9,373 nucleotides of DNA from Bacteroides sp. (GCA_030151845.1 JASLCM010000105.1:1-9373); one strand, 5' to 3'; shown: positions 1-6,859, counted from the first letter of the stretch. A program made the numbers and translations. Notes: generated by a model not told the origin, from the letters alone.

Positions 1-1235
1 GCAACATATGCTATCATTGGATTCTGCCCTGTATACTGTAAAGGTTTGGCAATAATTCTCCATTGATACAAGTCACAAACTATAGAAAAAGAGATCATCA
101 TCAAAAAAGCCAAACCTGAAGTCACAAAATAATAACTATAGGTAGCATGGTCTTTACGAATTCCTCCTTCAAAAGCCTCAAAACATAGACCTAAAACCAG
201 CAAGAAAGCCCCGATGCTAAACAACTGTTTCCAGTAGTTCATAAAGCGTCCCTCTCCTCGAAGTACATACCAAAGAAGAAGAAGCAAAGCTAAAGTTCCA
301 AATAGATTTAGAGTTAATGACCTCATGTAAAGGCCTAAGAGATTTAAGAGTAGTAGAGAAATGGTTAGTACAAGTACAAAAGGAGCTTTTTTTCTAGCAA
401 TTACATCCTCAAGACTTTCACTACTCTTTAACCAGCTTCGCAGGTACTCTCCAGCTAATGTTGCAGGTATTACAATAAAAAGATATTTTAAATATCCAAA
501 CCCATAGAACCAAGGAATCAACGAATGATTAAAAACAGCTTGCGCCCATGATCCCTCTGTTTTTGAACTCAAATAAACTCCCATAAGCAAAGGCAACACA
601 GCAAGTCGGTGTAGGGGCTTATCTATAGTAAATAGATAAATTAGCATACCAAAAACAGCCATATTGGCTAAAAGTAAGATAATAATATTGCTTTGATATA
701 AACTAAACGATGCCTCATTATTATACGGAGTATTAACTAACAGAAGAACCCCTAACCCATAACCAGCGAACTCTATTCCTGTACGTATGTAAGAGTTTAA
801 TTTTCCAGGAATTCGCAAAAACATCACAAATAAAAGAACAAATGCTAATAGAGCAGCTAACCTGCTGCCTAAAGGATTACCTGGGAAGGTATTCCAGGGG
901 TATAGATGCTGAATAAAAATAGCAAAGAAGGTTAGCCTTGCCCCTCTTTTTAAAGCATCGGCTGCCAAACTCATTTTGGAAACCCCTCTTTCCAACTTAC
1001 CTCTCATTGAAAAAGGAAAAGCAGCCCCCATAGCAAACAAGAAAAAAGGAAAAATTAAATCGACCCAAGTTATTCCATAAATAGAGGGATCGAAAGCAAA
1101 TTTAGAACGAGGTCCAACCTGCGCATGATACATCCAAGCAGGCAATACTCGTGAAGAGATTGACCCTGTTAGAATCATTCCAAATATAGTTACCCCTCGA
1201 AAAACATCTAATGATGCAGCACGTATTTTTTTCAT
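1..1235 (-). CDS. DUF5009 / HGSNAT-like (NagX-type) membrane acyltransferase, partial
   Basis: This polytopic inner-membrane protein is cut by the left window edge after 411 codons. Its N-terminus has the family signature R-A-A-S-L-D-V-F-R-G at residues 5-14. A Tyr-His-Ala follows at 36-38, then ITWVDLIFPFFLFAMG, which resembles the human heparan-alpha-glucosaminide N-acetyltransferase stretch LTVADLVFPWFVFIMG. His37 lines up with the His proposed to carry the acetyl group in HGSNAT. Roughly ten hydrophobic segments are visible, and the last readable part (YTGQNPMIAYV) matches the conserved C-terminal helix, so only some tens of residues are probably missing. HGSNAT moves acetyl from cytosolic acetyl-CoA to a glucosamine end on the far side of the membrane; bacterial DUF5009 proteins are mostly untested, so acetylation of an amino sugar is inference. 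The ATG lies two bases after the stop of the lipoprotein gene, so the two are probably cotranscribed and translationally coupled. Confidence 0.88.
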   Translation of the reverse strand, partial: MKKIRAASLDVFRGVTIFGMILTGSISSRVLPAWMYHAQVGPRSKFAFDPSIYGITWVDLIFPFFLFAMGAAFPFSMRGKLERGVSKMSLAADALKRGARLTFFAIFIQHLYPWNTFPGNPLGSRLAALLAFVLLFVMFLRIPGKLNSYIRTGIEFAGYGLGVLLLVNTPYNNEASFSLYQSNIIILLLANMAVFGMLIYLFTIDKPLHRLAVLPLLMGVYLSSKTEGSWAQAVFNHSLIPWFYGFGYLKYLFIVIPATLAGEYLRSWLKSSESLEDVIARKKAPFVLVLTISLLLLNLLGLYMRSLTLNLFGTLALLLLLWYVLRGEGRFMNYWKQLFSIGAFLLVLGLCFEAFEGGIRKDHATYSYYFVTSGLAFLMMISFSIVCDLYQWRIIAKPLQYTGQNPMIAYV

Positions 1236-1237
1236 AA

Positions 1238-2563
1238 TTATTTTATCATTCCAGATTTTTCCATCCCCTCTTTTACCTCATTCCACATCCCTTTGTGAAT
1301 GATGTGCACTATATCAAAAATCATGACTCCATCAGATTCTTTAATGTTCATTTCGATAGAACGAGCTAAATCTTCAGGTTTGTCATAAAACTGATCAGCC
1401 AAAATACCCCCAATAAAAGGGTTATCTCGCAAGATTGTACGTAATTTCTTACATGACCCTTCCACACAATACCAAACACCAGTGTGACCATGAAGGTCGG
1501 TCTCATTCACAACCACCTTATTCGTCTGCTCATAATCCTCAATAGAGACATCGTGGTAGTAGTTTCCAACGGTGTATAGGTCCATTAGTTCTGCATAACC
1601 CGTATTCTTATAGGTATCTGTAGCCCAATCAAAATCCTGTGATGGATCATATTGACTACTTGCAAAGTTTACTCCAACCTCATAATAAGAGGGATACCAA
1701 GCACCTGTATAGGCTCCAAAAACCATATCGGGCTTCATTGTTTTTACAGCTCCTCTAGCCATAGCCATAAAATCTGTAATAGTTTGAGAGCGCCACTCTA
1801 TCCACTGTTTAAAGTATTTGCCACGTTCTATAAAAGCCTTCCCCTCATCATTCTCTTTCCACTTAAAGATATCTGAAGGAAAGTTTTCTACTTTTTCACC
1901 AATATAATATTCAAAAGCCTCTTTAGATATTGTAGAGAAATCGGCAGTAATCCCATCATAGCGTACGCGATCAAGCATAATGCCATCCAATTCCGGATAC
2001 TTCGCTATTAACTCTCCCAACAAAGCTATAAAATACTCTCTATACTCTTTATTGATCGGTTTAACCATAGCAGAATACTTATGTTTCTCTTCTGTAATAG
2101 GAACTATCTCTCCAGAGCTTCTATACACTTGAGTGGCCCATTCAGGATGATTATCATAAATAACACCACGATCAAAAAAATTATGTCCAGCAACAAATGT
2201 ATTCAATGAAGCATGAATCTCTATTCCCAACTCATGTCCCTTTTTTATAAAGTGGCCCAAATAATCCATATCTCTTCTTTCATAACCATTCCACTCTTTC
2301 AACTCAGGAGCTATATTACTTGAAAAAAGAACCTCACCACTAATTGGACGAACATCTACAACAGCATGAGTAAAACCAAGCTCTTTTATTTTAGTTAAAT
2401 AATAATCGATCGAGTCGGGGTTACTAAAACGCTCAAAGTTAGCTGTAGCATCAAACCACATCAATGCCTTTTTCTCGTTTTTTTCTACTATTGTTTTTTC
2501 CCCTTTACAAGCTCCCAACACAAATAGTGAAGAGAGACATACAAAAAAAAGTTTTTTAAACAT
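1238..2563 (-). CDS. Lipoprotein TIM barrel, glycosyl-hydrolase-like 10 / alpha-amylase-family type
   Basis: A 441-residue protein with a Sec lipoprotein signal: Lys3-Lys4, a hydrophobic stretch and lipobox L-G-A-C, with lipidated Cys19 followed by KGEK. The mature protein begins with an ALMWFDATANFERF segment and continues as a probable TIM barrel: strand-like VVDVRP at 68-73, GIEIHASLNTF at 113-123, and the family hallmark LDGIMLDRVRYDG at 192-204. This last motif resembles the DGIhlDxxRYP of glycosyl-hydrolase-like 10 proteins, and Asp198, Arg199, Arg201 and Asp203 are candidate active-site residues. FGAYTGAWY (282-290) and GGILADQF (385-392) look like later strands. The protein should be tethered to the outer or inner membrane facing the periplasm or surface. 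Its substrate is unknown, and hydrolase activity is inferred from the fold only. It is followed two bases later by the DUF5009 gene and preceded by a 121-base gap containing a strong inverted repeat. Bacteroidota homologues are often labelled 'alpha amylase family protein', which overstates what is known. Confidence 0.8.
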   Translation of the reverse strand: MFKKLFFVCLSSLFVLGACKGEKTIVEKNEKKALMWFDATANFERFSNPDSIDYYLTKIKELGFTHAVVDVRPISGEVLFSSNIAPELKEWNGYERRDMDYLGHFIKKGHELGIEIHASLNTFVAGHNFFDRGVIYDNHPEWATQVYRSSGEIVPITEEKHKYSAMVKPINKEYREYFIALLGELIAKYPELDGIMLDRVRYDGITADFSTISKEAFEYYIGEKVENFPSDIFKWKENDEGKAFIERGKYFKQWIEWRSQTITDFMAMARGAVKTMKPDMVFGAYTGAWYPSYYEVGVNFASSQYDPSQDFDWATDTYKNTGYAELMDLYTVGNYYHDVSIEDYEQTNKVVVNETDLHGHTGVWYCVEGSCKKLRTILRDNPFIGGILADQFYDKPEDLARSIEMNIKESDGVMIFDIVHIIHKGMWNEVKEGMEKSGMIK

Positions 2564-2603
2564 TGTACTATAATTAGATTTAAGAATTTAAAGTCGTTTT
2601 AAA

Positions 2604-2638
2604 ACAGAAATACTCGTAGAGTCTACGAGTATTTCTGT
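2604..2638 (-). terminator. Perfect 17-base inverted repeat, terminator or attenuator
   Basis: Positions 2604-2620 and 2622-2638 are exact reverse complements around a single central base, giving a stem of about 15 pairs with a 5-base loop. On the minus strand the stem ends in TTTT and is followed by AAAACGAC, so it resembles an intrinsic terminator with a short T run, placed 46 bases after the epimerase stop. On the plus strand no T run follows. It sits 40 bases before the lipoprotein start, so it could end the proximal operon, reduce expression of the distal pair, or protect the upstream mRNA 3' end. No convincing TAnnTTTG promoter box lies between it and the lipoprotein gene, which favours partial read-through. 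Confidence 0.7.
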
Positions 2639-2648
2639 AGAAAACCTA

Positions 2649-2663
2649 GATTGATAATCAATC
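2649..2663. repeat. 15-base palindrome, possible operator
   Basis: GATTGATAATCAATC is a palindrome with 7-base arms around one central A. It lies between the epimerase stop and the large inverted repeat. Its size and symmetry would suit a protein-binding site, but I saw no second copy near the regulator or operon promoter, and an AT-rich palindrome of this length can arise by chance. Confidence 0.3.
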
Positions 2664-2684
2664 AAATTTCATTAGGCTTTCATT

Positions 2685-3866
2685 CTATTTCTTTACTTTA
2701 GCATCAATTTTTTCTAAAGTTTTCCAACATTGATAGAGACCTCTTGGAACATGAAAACATCCTTTCCATTTTCCACCTTTTAAGGATAATAAAACTTCTC
2801 CTTGTCTATTTAAGTAACCAAACCATTCTGGATGCTCTTCATCTTTAAAGTGTGTCCAAACATAGTTGTGAACTTTCTTGAACTGCTCTAGGCACTCCTG
2901 AGAACCTGTTAAGTTATATCCCTTCAGTAAAGAGATCAACGTTTCAATGTGAACCCACCACAGTTTCTGATCCCATTCCAGTTGTTGAGTTGGTCTTCCT
3001 AGGCGATCCATAAAGTAAAATATTCCACCATGCTCTTTATCCCAACCATAGTCTATCATTTTCAGAGTGGTTTGCACAGCACGCTCAATTAACTCTGGAC
3101 GATTAAGTCTTTCTCCCAAATCCATAATGAACCACATCGCCTCAATCGCATGTCCAGGATTTACTAAACGTCCATCAAACGTATCCGAAAGCTTACCATC
3201 TGTTGTTACGTTCTCCACAATGATACCTCCCAACTCTGGGCGAAGGAACACCTCCATCACCTCATGAATACAGGTTTCCATTGTTTTAACTAAGAAATCT
3301 TCATCCAGTAAATGCTCTATTTCTAAGGCTAGATTACATAGAATCATAGGAAGTGCAAAGTTTTTAAGATCCCTTGTTCCTGGATGGATTTTATTCCACT
3401 TTCCTTTAGGATTATCTACCTTGGATAGAATGATATCAAAAGTTTTCTTAGCAATATCTGCATACTCTTTATTACCTGTGGCTAGACTTAACTGTCCAAA
3501 AGCCATTGTGGCAAAAGTGTACGAAAATATGTTGTAAGGTTCAACTAAGGGCTGTCCCTCTCTATTTAAAGAGAAATACCAGTTGTAATTTCCATCATGT
3601 CCATATTTCTTTAAAAACTCTCCTCCTTGAACAGCACAATCTAACCACTCCTGACGTTTCTCTACAGTATTATATAGCATAGAAAACATCCATACTTGTC
3701 TACCTTGTAGCCAGATAAATTTGTCCGTATCAAAAACCTCTCCGTCTCTTTCTAAGCAGGTAAAATATCCACCACACTCTTTATCTTGTGATTTTTCTAA
3801 CCAGAAAGGAAGAACACTATCTAAAAGTTCCTTTTTATATTGTAATGCAAGTTCTTTAAAATTCAT
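2685..3866 (-). CDS. N-acylglucosamine 2-epimerase (AGE / renin-binding-protein family)
   Basis: A 393-residue cytoplasmic protein with the (alpha/alpha)6 barrel features of AGE enzymes, which interconvert GlcNAc and ManNAc. Matches to the RnBP-type family are clear along the whole length: CGGYFTCLERDG at 31-42, FIWLQGRQVWM at 50-60, NPGHAIEAMWF at 236-246, HGGIFYF at 279-285, LEWDQKLWWVHIE at 296-308, WFGYLNRQG at 348-356 and GCFHVPRGL at 369-377. His239 and His372, the pair implicated in proton transfer in cyanobacterial AGE, are present, as are Arg56, Glu308 and the conserved Cys370. These motifs favour AGE over the related cellobiose 2-epimerases. The open frame extends to a TTG at 3890, but the ATG at 3866 is preferred because the family begins at this point and the extra eight residues look non-coding. 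It lies 24 bases after the permease stop in the same operon. In Bacteroides fragilis and Tannerella an AGE-type enzyme serves as NanE in sialic acid use; no lyase is visible here. Confidence 0.9.
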   Translation of the reverse strand: MNFKELALQYKKELLDSVLPFWLEKSQDKECGGYFTCLERDGEVFDTDKFIWLQGRQVWMFSMLYNTVEKRQEWLDCAVQGGEFLKKYGHDGNYNWYFSLNREGQPLVEPYNIFSYTFATMAFGQLSLATGNKEYADIAKKTFDIILSKVDNPKGKWNKIHPGTRDLKNFALPMILCNLALEIEHLLDEDFLVKTMETCIHEVMEVFLRPELGGIIVENVTTDGKLSDTFDGRLVNPGHAIEAMWFIMDLGERLNRPELIERAVQTTLKMIDYGWDKEHGGIFYFMDRLGRPTQQLEWDQKLWWVHIETLISLLKGYNLTGSQECLEQFKKVHNYVWTHFKDEEHPEWFGYLNRQGEVLLSLKGGKWKGCFHVPRGLYQCWKTLEKIDAKVKK

Positions 3867-3890
3867 ATCTATGTTTTTTATAAAGTTCAA

Positions 3891-5288
3891 TTATTTTTCC
3901 CAGAATTTCTCTATCTCTTCTAATGTTTTACCAGTAGTCTCTGGAACCAACTTCCACATAATATACATATAAGGTATGCACATCACCGCAAATAAGAAGA
4001 ATGTTCCTGCAGGAGTTAAATTAGCCAACATCCATGGTGTTAACTGTCCTATCAAATAGGTACCTATCCATAATGAAAATCCAGCTATAGACATAGCCAA
4101 CCCTCTTACACGCGTTGGGTACATCTCAGAAAGTAGTACAAAGACTACGGCTGATATTGATCCAGCTGTAAAGAATATATAAAGAAGGAAAAGTACCAGT
4201 AAAAGTAAGCTTGGTAAGCCCAGTGCTTCACCATAAATAAAGAAGAGACCAATTGAAACAAGTGAGAATATCATTCCTGACACCCCAACATAAACCAATT
4301 TTTTACGTCCAACTTTATCAATAATCAATAGAGCTAGCACTGTAGTTATCATATTAACTAACCCTATAAACACTTGAAAGTAGAGTGAGTCTCCACCTGA
4401 TAGCCCAGCATTTTCAAAAATAGTTGGACCATAATACAAGACCGCATTAACTCCCATAAACTGTCCCAATATAGCTATAGCAGCACCGATAAGAACAGCT
4501 TTAAATATTCCTGGTTTAAATAAAATTCTCCACTCAGCCTTATCTTCACCTATTAATGAAGCTTTAATCTCTTTATACTCCGTCTCAATTGCCACTTTAG
4601 AAGCATAAACCTTTCCTAAAATAGAGGTAGCCTGTTGGTCTCGATTACGAGTAAGCAGCCATCTTGGACTCTCTGGTATAAAAAAGATAACGATAAAGAA
4701 TAGAACTGCAGGTAAAGTCTCCATACCTAACATACCTCTCCATACCTCATCAATAAAGACTAAGTTTAACAAACCCGATGAGAGCTCTTTGCCACTCTCT
4801 GAAAGAGCCAACAACTGGAAGTTCATAAGGTAAGCTCCAAGGAACCCAACGGTAATAGCTAACTGGTAAAGAGAGACTAAACGTCCTCTATATTGTGCTA
4901 CAGACAGTTCCGATATGTATAAAGGGGAGATAATAGAAACCATACCGATTCCCACTCCTCCAATAATCCTATAAATAACTAATTCGGTGAAACTATAGCT
5001 TACTGCGCAACCCACTGCGGAAGTGGTAAAAAGAACAGCCGATATAATCATTGCCTTTTTTCTACCAATGGAGTCGCTTAAGACACCAGCACCGGAAACT
5101 CCTAAAATAGACCCAACTAAAGCACAGCCAACATACCAGCCCTGCTCAAGTGTATCTAATTGGAATATTTCTGTTACCTGTGCTATTGTTCCTGAAATTA
5201 CAGCTGTATCATAGCCAAATAAGAAACCGCCCAAAGCAGCTACTACTGATATAAATACCAGATACGATAAATTTATTTCTTTATTCAT
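3891..5288 (-). CDS. Sugar-porter family MFS permease
   Basis: A 465-residue inner-membrane transporter of normal length, with 12 hydrophobic segments and all the sugar-porter landmarks: GGFLFGYDTAVISG in TM1 (20-33), SDSIGRKK at 71-78, PLYISELSVAQYRGR at 122-136, PESPRW at 205-210, DKVGRKK at 324-330, SEMYPTRVRG at 387-396 and the C-terminal PETTGKTLEEI at 449-459. Proteins of this family usually bring in hexoses, pentoses or polyols, often with protons. The pocket is unusual: Gln142 (TM5), Gln276 and Asn281 (TM7) and Asn312 (TM8) are kept, but the first Gln of the TM7 QQ pair is Gly275, and the TM10 GP..W motif is S-A-V-V-F (379-383). The substrate may therefore not be plain glucose or xylose; an N-acetylhexosamine or disaccharide is an inference from the epimerase next door. 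The ATG overlaps the preceding stop by one base (TAATG), implying translational coupling. Confidence 0.9.
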   Translation of the reverse strand: MNKEINLSYLVFISVVAALGGFLFGYDTAVISGTIAQVTEIFQLDTLEQGWYVGCALVGSILGVSGAGVLSDSIGRKKAMIISAVLFTTSAVGCAVSYSFTELVIYRIIGGVGIGMVSIISPLYISELSVAQYRGRLVSLYQLAITVGFLGAYLMNFQLLALSESGKELSSGLLNLVFIDEVWRGMLGMETLPAVLFFIVIFFIPESPRWLLTRNRDQQATSILGKVYASKVAIETEYKEIKASLIGEDKAEWRILFKPGIFKAVLIGAAIAILGQFMGVNAVLYYGPTIFENAGLSGGDSLYFQVFIGLVNMITTVLALLIIDKVGRKKLVYVGVSGMIFSLVSIGLFFIYGEALGLPSLLLLVLFLLYIFFTAGSISAVVFVLLSEMYPTRVRGLAMSIAGFSLWIGTYLIGQLTPWMLANLTPAGTFFLFAVMCIPYMYIMWKLVPETTGKTLEEIEKFWEK

Positions 5289-6376
5289 TATAGTTTTATA
5301 TCAAAGTATTCACAATATCTGTTGTATAGATGTCCTGCTTGTTGGTAGGCCGATTGAGGGCTCATAAAATGAGAGAACTCGAAAGTTATCGCTTTATCGT
5401 AGTTAGCACGCTTAGCAGCTTCAAGTTTCATTCTTAGTTTATCAAACTTAATGGGTAAAAACTTAATCGGCATATCTCTATCAAATGACTCTGCATTCGT
5501 CCAACATTTCATGCCATATTTATCTGCCAATTTTTTATTAACCTCAAAGAAGGCATCCAGCTCATCGTAGTCGATATGACCATCTTGGAACGCACAGGCA
5601 TCTACAACATCGTTTATACCATCAAAAATTTCATCCCACTCTTTTTCATGCTGCTGAACCGATACGACATCTTTTTTACTCAAAGTGGAGCTACTCGCCA
5701 TAACAGCTTTTTTCCCATCTATCCAAGGTGAAATAAAGGTAGGTAGACCACCAGAAACATCTTTACACAGTTTACCCATAGCATGGAAGCCATCTATTGC
5801 CCCTTTTGTTGCACGGCTTATCTCACCACTTAGGTACCAACCACCAAAGCTTTTATATTTTTTACCGTATTTATTCCAAACCTCTTCAATCACATACTTA
5901 TTGTCATTGATTTCATGAGACATATCCCCCGTATCCCAGTATTTACCAGAGTCGTATAGGCCAAAATAGAACTTCATACCGTATTTTTCTGCCAGTCTTA
6001 AATACATATCTATTAAGTCGACAGAGGGCATATAGCAACCTTTTTTTAGCAGATATTCTGAAGGATAAGTAATAAACTTACGGTATCCTGCTCTAATTAA
6101 TATAACAGTATCTATACCTATTTTCTTCATGTGCTTGAAATCTCTATCCCACTCTTTCTCTCCCCAGTTTTGATGAGGAATATCATGGGTAATTTCATCT
6201 AAGAAAGTTCCTGTAATCTTTAGTCCCCCATTTTTAGGTACAAGTAGGTCACTCTCCTTTCGTGCTTCAAACTCATATTGTTCTGGATTCTCACCTGATG
6301 CAAATAGCGATGGTGCTACTAGTGAAGAGGCTCCAGTAATAGCTGCCTTTTTTAAAAAGTTTCTACGACTGTTCAT
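5288..6376 (-). CDS. Tat-exported DUF4434-type TIM-barrel protein, putative glycosidase
   Basis: A 362-residue protein, the first gene of the minus-strand operon. Its N-terminus carries a textbook twin-arginine signal, S-R-R-N-F-L-K at 3-9, followed by a hydrophobic stretch to about residue 23 and a likely cleavage site near SLFA-SG (23-28), so it should fold in the cytoplasm and be exported by TatABC. The mature part resembles DUF4434 proteins: GLKITGTFLDEITHDIPHQNW at 51-71 (the last residue of TM-free strand 1 region), WDRDFKHMKKIGIDTVIL at 76-93, KFYFGLYDS at 135-143, FGGWYLSGEIS at 177-187, and CWTNAESF at 291-298. Glu185 and Glu296 sit at the ends of strands where clan GH-A enzymes keep their acid/base and nucleophile, so a retaining glycosidase is plausible but unproven. 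A late segment, TFEFSHFMSP (331-340), is also typical. The ATG at 6376 is fixed by the Tat signal. Substrate unknown. Confidence 0.82.
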   Translation of the reverse strand: MNSRRNFLKKAAITGASSLVAPSLFASGENPEQYEFEARKESDLLVPKNGGLKITGTFLDEITHDIPHQNWGEKEWDRDFKHMKKIGIDTVILIRAGYRKFITYPSEYLLKKGCYMPSVDLIDMYLRLAEKYGMKFYFGLYDSGKYWDTGDMSHEINDNKYVIEEVWNKYGKKYKSFGGWYLSGEISRATKGAIDGFHAMGKLCKDVSGGLPTFISPWIDGKKAVMASSSTLSKKDVVSVQQHEKEWDEIFDGINDVVDACAFQDGHIDYDELDAFFEVNKKLADKYGMKCWTNAESFDRDMPIKFLPIKFDKLRMKLEAAKRANYDKAITFEFSHFMSPQSAYQQAGHLYNRYCEYFDIKL

Positions 6377-6606
6377 AGGTTTTTAGTATTATATTTTGTC
6401 AATTCATTTTAACCTCAACTAGCTTCCTAGTAAACTTTACATTTCTGTTCAAACTCTGTTGTTTTAACATCAGCAACATCAATGTGCAGTCATTTAGCTA
6501 AGAAGCAAATCTGCATCAAAAGTTAAATTTATTTTTACATAAAAAGGTTTTTTATTAACTTCAAAACTCTCTTTATGCAATAGAAAAGAAACAAATCAGG
6601 CTATAC

Positions 6607-6618
6607 TCTTAATTAAGA
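6607..6618. promoter_or_regulatory. 12-base palindrome, candidate operator
   Basis: TCTTAATTAAGA is a perfect palindrome, about 50 bases downstream of the likely start of the minus-strand operon transcript. That is a reasonable place for a repressor to block the operon, and the adjacent ROK gene is the obvious candidate protein. A related ATTAATTA lies at 6773-6780, upstream of the regulator's own promoter. The core is pure AT, so chance is a real alternative. Confidence 0.25.
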
Positions 6619-6666
6619 AAGAAAACAGCTGCATTTTATTTCTTTTGATTTACTTTTAATGCTTCA

Positions 6667-6696
6667 CAAATATAACTATATTTACAATGAATCCAA
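6667..6696 (-). promoter_or_regulatory. Bacteroidota-type promoter for the minus-strand operon
   Basis: Read on the minus strand, TTG at 6696-6694 is followed after 19 bases by TATATTTG at 6674-6667, which fits the Bacteroides -33 (TTTG/TTG) and -7 (TAnnTTTG) elements with the usual spacing. Transcription would begin near 6660 and run into the DUF4434 gene after a leader of about 280 bases. No other CAAAnnTA on the plus strand was found nearer to that gene. The long leader is unusual enough that a second, non-consensus start closer to the gene remains possible. Confidence 0.55.
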
Positions 6697-6859
6697 CAAT
6701 TAATAAATACTTTAAATAATAATTACTGGTTTACTAAAATATAGCGACAGATTTTCTAAAAAGAGATGTAAAATTAATTACTTCCACATAAGAATCAGAT
6801 AGTCTGAAACATAAGTCATTTTTGAATCATTTTATATTCCTTAAAGGAAAAAAAAAAGC

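Larger units (their letters stand above)
6377..6859. other. Divergent control region with no supported gene
   Basis: This very AT-rich spacer separates the minus-strand carbohydrate operon from the plus-strand ROK regulator. I see no supported coding sequence. It contains a near-consensus minus-strand promoter (6667-6696), a perfect 12-base palindrome (6607-6618), two 7-base direct repeats AACATCA (6466-6472 and 6475-6481), a small hairpin ACTAG-CTTC-CTAGT (6418-6431) and a palindrome GTAAA-C-TTTAC (6430-6440). If the minus promoter is the real one, the operon mRNA has a leader of roughly 280 bases. No known riboswitch pattern was recognised. Confidence 0.6.

Noticed and set aside
1652..1876. 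Plus-strand open frame opposite the lipoprotein gene, and similar frames opposite other genes (3067-3267, 3721-3972, 5023-5214, 5685-5918, 8332-8547; minus-strand 7709-7903).
   Set aside because: All lie inside well-supported genes on the other strand, show no family features and have no promoter or sensible start context.
2685..3866. Cellobiose 2-epimerase as the identity of the AGE-fold protein.
   Set aside because: The WLQGRQVWM, LEWDQKLWW and KGCFHVPR stretches match renin-binding-protein type N-acylglucosamine 2-epimerases more closely, and no mannan or mannosyl-glucose phosphorylase gene is adjacent.
1..6376. A standard nanLET sialic acid operon.
   Set aside because: An AGE epimerase and a transporter are present, but there is no N-acetylneuraminate lyase or sialidase in the window, and the permease is a sugar-porter type, not a NanT-like one.
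6399..6479. A 26-codon minus-strand frame starting with ATG at 6479 in the proposed operon leader.
   Set aside because: It has no recognisable sequence, no clear ribosome site and a composition expected of AT-rich DNA; a leader peptide cannot be argued from a single short frame.
6821..6824. TTTG upstream of the ROK gene as the -33 element for the TATCTTTG box at 6860.
   Set aside because: The spacing is 35 bases, far longer than the 18-21 expected.
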